Assembly: GCA_036852015.1 (NCBI GenBank)
Contig: JAANDG010000462.1
Span: forward strand, 54,213 to 118,212
Source: Pelodera strongyloides
Taxonomy: Eukaryota > Nematoda > Chromadorea > Rhabditida > Rhabditidae
Reading direction: 5' to 3'
Length of the DNA stretch: 64,000 nucleotides
Each line of letters starts with the position of its first letter. The stretch's first letter is position 1. Below the pieces are notes generated by a model that saw only the letters and a list, made by a program, of their open reading frames with translations, was not told the DNA's origin and ran no database searches. Positions 35,054 to 45,448 of this stretch are shown piece by piece. Made by a program: the position numbers and the translations under genes.

Positions 35054-38033
35054 TTACAGTAGGCGAGGAATAATCGCGACGAGACCCAGAAACGAGGTGA
35101 TCCAGGTACTGTAGGAAAGTTGGTGCGATCCATTACATTGGTCTCGGTCACCGCATACACAGAGGTTTCCTGGAATTGAGTGAAGTTAAGGGAATATGTT
35201 TTTGAAGATTGTTTCACAACCAGTACGTACATACATAATTTTAAACTCGAAAATTGTTTTTGAAAAAACTATTCAATTGTGTGTCTTTCTATTGTGTTGG
35301 CCTTGACTGTCTTTGCTAATTATGTTTGGTTGTTCTTATCAGTTGGCCAAAAGGAGCGACAATACCAAATAATATATGTGTTTCGATCTCGACCTACCTG
35401 TGAACGATTTCTTCAGTCCTGAGTTGAATGCCAGTGGAAGACTGATATCTGCTTGCATGTAGGTGCATGTGTCGGAATCCTTTGCGTCGGGGTAAGGGTT
35501 AATGGGTGAACAACCGCGGTACTCGACGTCAATGTCTAAACCGGGACATCTCAATCAACCGTACTCATAAATCGAAACCGACTCGCAATCAAACATGATG
35601 TTTAATATGCTGCACCTTCACCCTCGACAGTAAAACAGGCAATGGGCCAAAACGCATTTTTAAATTGTGCGAACTTATAAATCTAAATAATTACTCCAGA
35701 ATACAGAAACATTACACATAATATACAACACTACAGCAAAAACAGTGCGGAATAAACCGGGTGCATTGAGTTTCGTGTAAATATCGTGTGAAAAATTACT
35801 AATCCGAATATATTGCAAATCCATATGATATGTTTTTTGGAACTCACCACCGGCCTTTCCCTTCAGCTTTGTGCAATAGGCTCCGGATTTGCATGTTGTC
35901 TTTGTGTTGTGTTTGCACTTTCCTTCACCAAACTTCACACAACTCCGGCACTCGAGGGCTGCAATTGGTATCAATAAGCATCATTAGTGTGCCATATCGT
36001 CGCTGCTCACTCTTGTCACAACTATGCTTCACTACCTCCATTCCTGCTGTGTGCTGAGAGTGAAGGACTCTCCTTTTATGTATTTTTTAATCAAATTGCC
36101 TGTTTTCATCAAAATTGATCATTTTGCTTCTGTTGACCCCGATTTAACTTTTTGAAAGCTCACCTTTTCCAGTGAGCGAGTTGCAAGTGAGTCCATCCAT
36201 ATTGCCGTCCAACGGTCCGGGCGTAGCTCCATTTACACCTCCTGTAGAAAGAAGAATGCCATTGCAAGGCAGTTGTTGATCAACGGGTTCGCAAAGACGA
36301 AAAGCATTCTGAAAATATTATATTACATTGCGAATGGATTTGGACTAAATTTTAATTATGCCATACAAATTTATTGCACGTAGTTTGTGAACTTATATAT
36401 GTATTGGCGAAATTCACTCCACTGGATTTTATCTACTGTGTCCCTTACGGCAAACAATAAGACTGGCACAGAAGCCTAAGCCTAAATTGAATACAAAACG
36501 TGGAAATGCAGTTGACTGACCAGTATACGTTTCCCAAACTGCGAATAATTGTGTTTTAATAAAAAATATAAAAAAAACTAACCACTCCCACGCTCGCTTG
36601 AGAATTTCCGACGATTATGGCTGAGCTGTTGCTTCCAACATAAAATTCACATCTAAGAATTTCGCAAGTTAGTTTCTTTTCCTACACGGGGATTCATAAT
36701 AATAGACATTCGTCAAAAAAATGAAGCACTTCTGCTAGTGACAATTTCATGCACTATATAAGTAGTAAGCGGATAAGAAGGGCTCGGCTTTGGAAGGCTT
36801 TCCAATGAAAATTTAGAGGAATTTCTAGAAATGTTAGACTTTTTTAAAGATTTGCGGCACGAGTTTTCATCAACTCAAATGCCACAATTGCCACCATTGG
36901 ATGTGTCGCTGAACTTACATCGCCTTTGCCGAAGCGCGTTTTTCTGTGAAGAAATCATTATAACATCCTCGCACCACTTGCATCGCATTATCTGAATTTC
37001 GGTATAGAAATGAACTGTCCCCGTTTGATCCTGAGTAAAGTAAGGGACCAAAAAGAGCTAGTTCCAAATGCAAAGTTATGCAAAAACTTTGGCGTTAAAG
37101 TAAAGAAGTAAGAAGGAAATAATGACTATCAAACCAGAATTAAAAAAGGGAATTGACAAAAGAACTTACCAATAACAATGCTCATTTCAAGGCAAAGGCC
37201 GTCACATTGACTGCTTTTTGAGTTGGCTGCAGTCAAACATCTGAAATACAAATATTTAAATGGGCATTCGGTAATGGACGTGATATACCTATTAGGTGTC
37301 TACTGGATAGTTCAATTTCAATTCCCCGATGTTATGCAAACTGTGCCCTTCCGGCTAAGACTGACACAGAAACATTGCATACATATCATACATGAGAATT
37401 AAAAAGAACATTGTTTTGCGTTGCAAAACAACGTTGAGGATTGTATCAGATGCTAAGGAGTAATCTCGTCGTGTTAATGGACACGACTCTTGGCTGAATA
37501 TTGCGGAAATAACCCACGATTCTCTCCATGAGAAGTTCTCCGGCACTTTGGTGAATCCCGTGAGATACCAACGGTCTGAAATAATAAAGATTTATTGATT
37601 ACATTCAAAGTACGCAAGGCAACCCTAAGACGACAATGCGTATAAAAACATCCCATACTGACAAGGGGCCCTGAAGCAGCAAACTAACTAAACCGTCATC
37701 ATTCAGGTTGTAATGGAAGTTATTTAAAGTAGAAAGATAAATCATAATTGAGGCTTGATGCCCAACTTCCATGATGAGAAAATAGTTCGAAAACCGATTT
37801 TACTCTGCTAGAGCTACACAGCAGGTTTTTAAATATATTTGTGGTAAGGTTTGACCGGGGAACTGAACCCGTGTATTGCATGCACATCTCATTGTTGCGT
37901 CGTCAGGCATTCTTACAATAATTTGCTTACCTCTTAACCCGGGTGTAGCACACTTCGAGCACATTTTCTGTGCTACGGTCCACTCAGCATACAAGGCCAG
38001 AAGAAATACGACCTTACATAAGTTGGACGACAT
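35054..38033 (-). CDS. GPI-anchored Ly-6/three-finger-like protein A
   Basis: Nine exons on the minus strand: 38033-37931, 37575-37518, 37240-37170, 36991-36919, 36652-36583, 36308-36164, 35958-35848, 35535-35398 and 35169-35054; 294 aa, every phase consistent. It has a signal peptide (MSSNLCKVVFLLALYAEWTV), then Cys-rich modules. The first starts CSKCATPGL and includes RGCYNDFF and CEFYVGSNSS. The last starts LECRSCVKFGEGKC and ends in the Ly-6/uPAR hallmark LCVCGDRDQCNGS. A hydrophobic end (WITSFLGLVAIIPRLL) fits a GPI-attachment signal. Nematode ET modules share this Cys layout. Donors at 37518 (GTGGGT) and elsewhere were fixed by comparison with the neighbouring paralogue. The protein probably sits on the outer cell surface; the ligand is unknown. 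Confidence 0.82.
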
Positions 38034-38954
38034 TATACGTATTCACTGGAAAGAGACATATATAAGTTCGAAAATCTACTACCAATACCTGTAAACTGTA
38101 ATCTGAAAAATCTGTAACTAAGAGGACAACAACACACTAACGTCGACCAGCAGTCCGGCATGCTACTCCAGAACAAATGTATCAGTTCAGAAGTGATGTT
38201 TTCCTAACCGTCGTGAAAAATTTAATGCAAATTCAGTACAATTGAGTTCTAAGCTCGCGTCTAGAACAGTTACTCTTGTGCGCATAAATAATACACAAAA
38301 ACATGTTTTCTAGATAAGGAATCAGAAGTCAAATAGGTTAACTGGTTTCACAATTTGCAGCAATTTGCAGCAATTTGCAAAAATGCAGTGTCAAATAACC
38401 ACTTATTTTAGACGATGAACCTTTTTAATCATTAGATATGCAATCATAGCTTTTCAGCAGTCTAATATCAAAAAGTGATGAGGATAAATAAGTTTTTAAG
38501 TGAACGTTTTTTTAAGTGAATAGGGTAAAAACTAGAAGGCTCGGCATAAGAAATAAAGCCTCGCGCTAAAGCTCGAATTGTACGAAGCATTGAATGAATG
38601 AACTCCATTTCCATCATCGTTTTATATACTTGAATGGGTGGAAGTGCCCGTGATTCACTTCATAAAATGTCCCGGAAGGCTTTATCACCCGCCTTTGACG
38701 CAAAGACAAAAAGGAGACATTAGAATACTATGTGGGTATTGTTTGCCAATGAGTCATACACCTTTGAACTGGAGCTCAGCTGGCTCATGGGTTTACTACT
38801 GTAACTTCCTATCTAGTCGACAATGGACAAGTTAATAATTTAACAAAAACTAGTGAATTGTTGTTGCAGCAGTGTACTGTACCAGAACATCTGTTTGCCG
38901 CCTCTCGAGAAAACACGTTACAAAATAAATGTTTATTCAAAACGGAAAGAACGT

Positions 38955-41900
38955 TTATAAAGATGAATAATAAAGGGCAACAACAAACCAAAGCAGCGGG
39001 ATACTATAGATAATTGGATAAGACGAATTACAATTTTGTCGATCGTTGCAGATGCACAGTTCACCTGAATACTTTTGAATTAGTGCCATGTCACTCTAAC
39101 CTAACGTAATGACATAAAAATAGACAGAAACATAGGGCGTACGGGCGTACTCACGATCACTAGTGGCTGCACTCTTGGCTGATGTTTGCCATTAGATTTC
39201 GGATTTCGAATTAGGGCTTCAAATTGTTCTGAGAAATGTGCTGTGAGACAGGTTCATGTTTGAGACAGGTTCATGTTGTGAGACAGGTTCATGTTCGAAG
39301 GAGGATTCTTAACAAACCTGACCAAGGCCTAAATGTAGTTTGAGGTGTCCAGAAGATACGTACCTGTCATGGCCTCTTCCGAGGTCTGTCCCATTAGGAC
39401 CGGAATAGTCATTTTCGAGTCAATTTTTGTGCAAGTTGACGATGAAGAAACAGCGTAAGGGGAGATTGGAATACAACCACGGTACTCGATATGATTTACT
39501 GAAAAATAGTATAAACATTAGTCAACTCATATTATTTCAACATTAGGATGTTTTGGTACTGCCATTTTGCATAACGTTGTCCTCCAGATATAACTCGCCT
39601 TATAGTATGTGCAAGGGCCGAACTAACACCTAATTGGAAAAATCTGTTTAAAGGGATAGGTTCATCTCAAATCACCTCTCTTTTTATTGTTTTTATTGAT
39701 AAGAGCACAAATATCATTCACAATGAAAATTAAATCAATCACAGAACAATACGCCTCGCAGAAGAAGCTTCCGTTATTGGAAGCTAGTTGATCGGAAGCC
39801 AAAATCTAAACGCAAAAACAAATACCGTACACAGATCGTGCGGGCCAATGGCAATTAGCCAAGCTACAAACTACACTCGGCAGGTCATTATTTTCCACGG
39901 TGTGGTATCATTTAATTCTCTCTTGGCTAATTGCCATTAGCCCGCGAGATTTGTGTACGGTATAAGTTTTTGAGTTTAGATTTTGGCTTCCGATCACCTT
40001 GCTTCCAATGAAGGAAGCTTCTTCTGCGAGGCGTACAGTTCTGTAATTGATTTAATCTTCATTGTGAATGATATTTGTGTTATTATCAATAAAAACAATA
40101 AAACCGGAGGTGATTTGAGACGAACATATCCCTTTAAGCTGAGCTTTAAATTGGCTAGATCGATGAGCTTTCAAATAATCAATACTCACATCCTAGCTTG
40201 GCGTCTATCTTTGCACAATAACTTCCCGTTTTACAAGTTGTCGTCACACTTCTCGTACACGATCCAAATGAACCAAATTGGTAACAATCAATACAGGTGG
40301 ACGCTGGAATTTGCTTTCGTTTTTATTCCATACCAAACTATTTCGTTTCAAAAACATTTTCATAAACTTTTTCCTATTCTCTCTATGTATTTTTTTTTAG
40401 TTTATGCAGGATTTGACCTTTTCTTATGCACTTATTGGATCCAAAAATGTTCACAAAGACAAAGTTTCAAAATATTGAATGTTCGAAATCACATTGTTTT
40501 GCGATGAGTAAGTTGTGCTCAACGTTATGATGTCTCGGTGAATATGCAGATACTTTCATCAGGTTTAACATACCGATAACCGATTATTCAGCCCCAAAAT
40601 TGTGGTCCATGCGACCTCGGTGTATTTGCTTATGGTGACGATATCAGGGTAATAAAATCAAATTCATAACCAAACAAATATTTCATTCGGATCAAGTTCC
40701 GAAGAGATATTTTTGATATGTTTGAAATTGAAAAGCGGGGGGTCAATAATATATAGGCTGAGGGGTTAAAGCGAACTAAACGCTTCGGTGTAAGAACACT
40801 AAAATTGCAACATCGGATGGGAAAATCAGAAACATAAGGGAAAGTCGGTTATGTATGATGCTTCATCATACGACTACGTGAAGTGCATGGAAGAGCAATA
40901 CTGCAAAGTTAGCAATCTAGAGGACATTTTTGTTTATATTACTTACCTCCAGCCACATTTTCCTTAGTGCAGAACTTCAGACTCTCCCTATCGGCTGCCA
41001 ATGGGCCGCTTAGTCCGGCAACATTTTCAACATAAAATCTCAGATTGCAAGGCTTATTTGTAGCTTGAAGTATTTCAGGACGGCAGGTTCGAAAACCACT
41101 CTGAATCGCGAAATGTATTAAATGGAGTAGGAAAGCAAAATGCATGGAGTAAGTTCACTTTTTTTAAAGAAAGGCCAGAAAATAAATATCATTCGAAAAA
41201 TCTCACCACTGGTGTTTCGACTGTGAAACCACCAATTGATGTAGACCCGTTCCCAATGAAGAATTCACAACTGGAATGAAGCATAGTGAACAAGATATTT
41301 ATCACATACAGTGCATGCAACAAATATATAGGCACTTCATATACAGTATTAAATGAAGGTTTTTGGACAAAATTTAATTCCACCAAATCGAATATGGCGA
41401 AAGACCCTAAAACAAACATAATAATAATAATAATAAAATCATTATTATTATTATCATTATCTAGTAGTCTAATACTGTATAAGGTGTGCCTATATAATTG
41501 CATGGTCAGGCACGGTGGTCGGTAAATAAAATCCGAGGTTACGAAAAAGGTGTGCATACCATCTTGTAGAATTTTTTACGGCGATAATTTCTGTTAAAAA
41601 ATATATCTTTTTTGAATACTCTGAAGAAAGTTATCGCCTCTTGAATCAGTCTTGAAGTTACATAATAACATAATTGCGGAGTTTAGCTTACAATTAGTCG
41701 GGTGCAGATGGAAAATCAGCACCTACATTCGCACTTCAAGGCTACATAACTTTCTTGAGAGTTCTCCAAAAAAAGTTACTTTTTTTAACAAAAATTCTCG
41801 CCATAAAAAGTCTACAAGGGGATATAAATATCTATTTCGTAACCTCGGATTTTATTTACCGACCCCCATGTAACAATTATATAGGCACCCCTTATACGGC

Positions 41901-43151
41901 ATTAGATAATGTTATTATACTGTTTTTATTATTATTATGTTTATTTTTAGGGTTTTTCGCCATACTTGATTTGTTGGAATTAAATTTTGTCCAAAAAACT
42001 TCATTTAATACTGTATATGGGGTGTGCCGGCCTATGTATTTGTTGCATGCACTGTAATATTGCAACTGTAAACTCTAACACTAGTATCGTCACGGGCAAC
42101 ATCTACCAAACTATTTAATCATTGTTTTTCCAAGAAAAAAAGTACAACTTACTTATCCGCAAGATTTTGTTTGTGGTCGCCGAAGAAATCATTATCACAT
42201 CCGCGGATCATCTGTTGTTTTCCGTCTGAATTTAAGTTGCAATTACTACAATTACGAAGCATACCAGTATAGTATGCGTTACTCACCTTAAAAATTACTA
42301 TATAATTTTTAAGTACATTTATTTCGTTCAATATTTATGTGTATGAGAATGCAAATTCAATAAATTTCATTCGCCCACTGAGGGAATTGGTGAACACTTC
42401 ACAAGACAAGCTTGACCTATTCTAGTTAGAGTTGCTGTGCACCTACTTACGAAAAGCAACAAACTCAGTGGAAATGTCATCTCGAAACAGTGTCCAGAAC
42501 ATGTTGCATTAGTATCGGGCACAGTTGTAGTTATGCAGCTAAAATACAAAAACTTGCAATTAGCACTTTGCTTGCATGGCAGAATTCAGATGTTAGCAAT
42601 TCGTAATTTTCTCTCAAACGCCTAAAAATGCCAGTCTCAGATTTTAGTAAATTATTATGGTTACTGTGCTTTAAACTTACTCATCAAAGAAGGAGAGCTC
42701 CTTTGGATATGTCTGTAGTCCGGTGGCGAACCAATTGGCTAAATTAACTTTTTTGTTTATATTTTTTTACTGTGCCGGGCCGGGTCAGAATTGAACCCGC
42801 GACCCTTTCATCGGCAGCCAACAGCCACACACACCACGTAACAGACAAACATGGAGAATACTATCTCTTATAACTCAACTCATACTGTTGTCCAACACCG
42901 AGTATACTTCCGGCCCCCAAGTATGTTCAAGAAACTAATTGTAAGCAAGTTCTAGCATTTCACTTGTCTTACTTTGTTGAATTGTTTATTTTCTAAGAAA
43001 AAAATATTCAAAAACAACCTTCCAGTGCTGGTGTTGCGCATTGTGCACAGGATTGGTTATTTCTATCAGTTGAAGCCAAAGGAATAATACAGATGAAGTA
43101 TATAATAACAATATTAAGGTGTATCCTGAGGTATTCTGATAGAGAATTCAT
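38955..43151 (-). CDS. GPI-anchored Ly-6/three-finger-like protein B
   Basis: Nine exons: 43151-43019, 42738-42681, 42538-42465, 42225-42153, 41270-41207, 41100-40947, 40303-40190, 39498-39364 and 39064-38955; 304 aa, all phases equal to those of protein A. Matching landmarks: CAQCATPALE, RGCDNDFFGD, CEFFIGNGST, CIDCYQFGSFGSC, IEYRGCIPISPY, and the terminal LCICNDRQNCNSS with a hydrophobic GPI-type tail. The start chosen gives MNSLSEYLRIHLNIVIIYFI with a signal peptide; an in-frame ATG lies 45 bases further upstream. The donor at 42465 (GTTTGT) was preferred to a nearby GTAAGT because only it restores phase and exact length agreement with A. Two introns (41271-42152 and 39499-40189) carry large foldback elements, and the first carries a tRNA-like unit. 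A and B are clearly a tandem duplication. Confidence 0.8.
39240..39298. repeat. Short tandem repeat GAGACAGGTTCATGTT
   Basis: GTGAGACAGGTTCATGTT and close variants occur three times in succession in the last intron of protein B. Confidence 0.8.
39647..40138. mobile_element. Large foldback element ending TTTAAAGGGATAGGTTCATC
   Basis: The left terminus TTTAAAGGGATAGGTTCATC is mirrored by the right terminus (GACGAACATATCCCTTTAA). Long arms share AATGAAAATTAAATCAAT, GAAGCTTCCGTTATTGGAAG-like, AAAATCTAAAC and GCCAATGGCAATTAGCC blocks with their reverse complements, so each arm is about 200 bases or more. A 174-codon plus-strand open frame (39983-40507) runs through it and is not a gene. It lies in an intron of protein B. 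Confidence 0.88.
41305..42066. mobile_element. Giant palindrome (foldback element) in an intron
   Basis: Left landmarks CAGTGCATGCAACAAATA, TAGGCACTTCATATACAGTA, GGACAAAATTTAATTCCA, (AAT)n, GTGCCTATATAATTG and TAAATAAAATCCGAGGTTAC are all found in reverse complement and reverse order between about 41840 and 42062. The two arms are roughly 230 bases each around a unique centre. There is no coding capacity. It sits in the 41271-42152 intron of protein B. Confidence 0.85.
42770..42852 (-). repeat. tRNA-like unit (third, different type)
   Basis: Read on the minus strand, GTGTGTGTGGCTGTTGGCTG and, about 30 bases on, CGCGGGTTCAATTCTGACCC resemble A and B boxes; T-rich sequence follows (TTTTTTTAC on plus). 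It lies in the first intron of protein B. The stems are imperfect, so a SINE or tRNA relic is more likely than a tRNA gene. Confidence 0.35.
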
Positions 43152-43431
43152 GTTATGCGCGTGGAAGGGCCAGCAAGCGAGCAAGAAGTCTACCAAGATT
43201 CTAACTTTTTGGTATCTTCCACTCCAAATGGTGATACTTCACACTGCACTTCCTATTTGCAAATGGTCAGGTTGTAAACCATTCAAAAGCTACAATAAGC
43301 ATTATTCGGGTAAAGAAAAATTCGTCAGCGTTAGTAAACATAACTTTTTTGATAAGGAAGAGCGCTCAAGTTTTTTTTTCAAATGTAATAAATAGGAAGG
43401 AAAATACACGAGGGTAAGGCGTGACATAAAA

Positions 43432-43435
<4 letters not shown>

Positions 43436-43509
<74 letters not shown>

Positions 43510-43522
43510 ATATATATAACAT
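43436..43522. repeat. (TA)n microsatellite
   Basis: Uninterrupted (TA)n of about 70 bases plus TATATC variants, just upstream of protein B. Confidence 0.92.
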
Positions 43523-43552
43523 AAGAAACCATAAAAAATAATAATATATATA

Positions 43553-43636
43553 TGCGCCTGTTCGAAGGTGACATTTGAAGTGTAGATTAGCGACGTAACT
43601 TGTGGAGGACTTTCAGACAAATTATTGTTGTTGTAG
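43553..43636. repeat. Dispersed repeat, copy 1
   Basis: GAAGGTGACATTTGAAGTGT, AGATTAG and CGACGTAACTTGTGGAGGAC, then TTTCAGACAAAT and TTGTTGTTGT. The same sequence is at 47088-47225, where it is interrupted by about 69 extra bases. Confidence 0.8.
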
Positions 43637-43685
43637 TTCGCAGACTACTGTAATATATCCGCAAAAACTACACTTTTCGTGATTG

Positions 43686-44004
43686 TTAAAGGGAAAGTCA
43701 ACCCAAAATACAGAGATTCTATAACGCACAGTTAGCACACGTCTAGTACGTTTTCTGCATATCTTTCTTCTCTTTCTCTGCCGCATCCTTACGCTGGCCA
43801 GGCTTGCTAATCAGCCCCGCAATTGGCGCGAATTTAAACGACCCGTGTACGAATCGGCTGTTTTTGTACATCCCATGTTGAAGTAACTTTTTAGGGGGGT
43901 TTGAAAATGCCTTTCTCTTATTTAATTTTTTTTCACAAAGCTTCTCTTCAAAACGTGAGCTTTTTTTGAGCCCAGCATTCAAAACTGGATGACATTTCCT
44001 TTAA
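43686..44004. mobile_element. Probable foldback MITE ending TTAAAGGGAAAGTCAACCCA
   Basis: The left end TTAAAGGGAAAGTCAACCCA (then AAA) faces a right end whose reverse complement is TTTAAAGGAAATGTCATCCA (then GTTTTGA). Similarity is limited to the termini. The 79-codon minus-strand open frame inside is not supported. Confidence 0.6.
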
Positions 44005-44192
44005 ACTCGGTGGGGTTTCATTCAGAAATTGTTCCAACTTTACTTGCAACGTGTATTGCTGATAAAGAGCTTATTGTTAAAAGCAGCACATGTATTTATT
44101 AGTGATAAGACTTTCATTCATTTCAATTCTTTAACTTCACACAACTTTGCCATACTTTTTTAGTTCCGATATTTAGAGCTAAGCTTCACAAG

Positions 44193-44357
44193 TACCGGCC
44201 GGTTTTTGAAACCCATCGAGTAGGCCAGCATTCTTATGCAGCTTATGCAAATGAACATGAATTAGAACAAAAAAATCGAACTACATTCGAGCAAATTAGC
44301 ATAACTACGTAGAAATTCAATAGTCCTCAATGCGTTTCAAAAACCGGCCGGTATTTC
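44193..44357. mobile_element. Short foldback element with ACCGGCCGG termini
   Basis: ACCGGCCGGTTTTTGAAAC and GTTTCAAAAACCGGCCGGT are exact inverted repeats about 165 bases apart. A degenerate single end (GTCAAAAACTGGCCATTATT) is found near 62128. Confidence 0.85.
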
Positions 44358-44361
44358 GCTT

Positions 44362-44590
44362 TATCAGACGGCTGTCGCCGCCTGAGGCGACTACACAGGC
44401 GATACCCTACGAATGAGTGTCATACATATATGTAACGCCTAAACCGTTTTTTTTCTTCGAACCACACCAAATGGAGGAAGCCCTTTGGTGACCGTTTAGT
44501 GACCAGTCATCACGTTTTATTCCATTCGACATCGCGTTCACACAAGGCGCCAAATAAACTCGTCTCCTTTATATATTTCTTATTGTTAGC
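44362..44590. mobile_element. Dispersed element around GTCGCCGCCTGAGGCGAC, copy 1
   Basis: Starts with a palindromic GTCGCCGCCTGAGGCGAC and contains AACGCCTAAACCG, GCGTTCACACAAGGCG and AACTCGTCTCCTTTATAT. A diverged copy with the same block order lies at 49929-50160 in a tubulin intron, and shorter relatives lie near 32287-32610. Confidence 0.6.
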
Positions 44591-44625
44591 TTCAAAAATG
44601 TCTTAGAACTGGTTACTTGTTGCAG

Positions 44626-45142
44626 ATGGAGCTCTGGTCAACTTTTACTCATCACGTGAATAAGAACGGGGTCTTCTGTCCCGGAGAAAATCACGTTGCA
44701 AATGCATATAGTAAAGACATCTTCGTATTCATCGACTTGGAACGCACCGTCGTTAACAACAGAACGCTGTCCATTCAGGGCTCATTCAATTTAATAGGTA
44801 TTCCTGATAGTGATCTACCTCACTGAAGGCCATGGTATGAAAATTTGTTTGATTTGTATCTCCTGCGCTTTTACATGAAATCGCCTTTTAGAGTCAGCGG
44901 AAATTATCCACAAGGCCAATTCGGTAGGATTCACGAAAGTTGCACCGAACAGCTATCTTTTGTTTCGTCCTGGACATGCCGAGACAAAATACGCGTCCAT
45001 CTTCACGGTCGACGGACTCGTCTGCAGCTGTTTCCCGTTCGGCTGCAATGACAGCCTTATTGTGCAAACGAATGCATGTGTGACATTGTCACAGATGGGA
45101 ACCATATGGAAACCCCGACACACGAAAACTTATCCTAATTAA
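44626..45142 (+). CDS. Two-exon protein of unknown function
   Basis: Exons 44626-44797 and 44892-45142 join in phase 1 (donor AATAG|GTATTC, acceptor CTTTTAG): 140 aa and a TAA. The ATG follows directly after ACTTGTTGCAG, which suits trans-splicing or an undetected upstream signal-peptide exon. Sequence features: ELWSTFTHHVNKNGVFCPGE, two N-x-T/S-like sites, KYASIFTVDGLVCSCFPFGC and NDSLIVQTNACVTL. The five cysteines suggest an extracellular fold. It resembles the C-terminal part of the gene at 34479-34871. No named family was recognised. Reading straight through the donor would stop after 67 residues, but the second exon would then be left without a start. Confidence 0.6.
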
Positions 45143-45225
45143 AAGGACTGGGCACCAAACATTCGACCTCTCTTTAGTATTTATTATGGGCCCTAAATAC
45201 CTATCTAGCATTAACCTGAAGCTGG

Positions 45226-45448
45226 ATACTACGGAGGTACAAGACCTCAAAGTTGGCTATCGATTGATTTCTGAAAGGTTGATAAAGGTTGGCCATAAAT
45301 ACTCAATTTTTTTTCTCTCAAAAATTACCCTATTTTTGTTTTCGCATCAAAGGTTATGCACTCAAAAGTTACGAATAATTTCCACCCGCACAAGTTTCTA
45401 GAAAATAATCGATAATCAAAGTTGAGGTCTTGTATCTCCGTAGTTATA
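45226..45448. mobile_element. Short foldback element
   Basis: TACTACGGAGGTACAAGACC, TCAAAGTTGGCTATCGATTG is mirrored by CAATAATCGATAATCAAAGT-like and GAGGTCTTGTATCTCCGTAG at the right, about 220 bases apart. Confidence 0.75.

Noticed and set aside
37800..38033. Single-exon 77-residue protein on the minus strand
   Set aside because: It is the signal-peptide exon of Ly-6-like protein A read through its GTAAGC donor; splicing to 37575 gives agreement with the paralogue.
39983..40507. 174-codon plus-strand open frame
   Set aside because: It spans the right arm of a foldback element and exon 7 of the minus-strand Ly-6-like gene; the minus-strand reading has splice sites and a paralogue.
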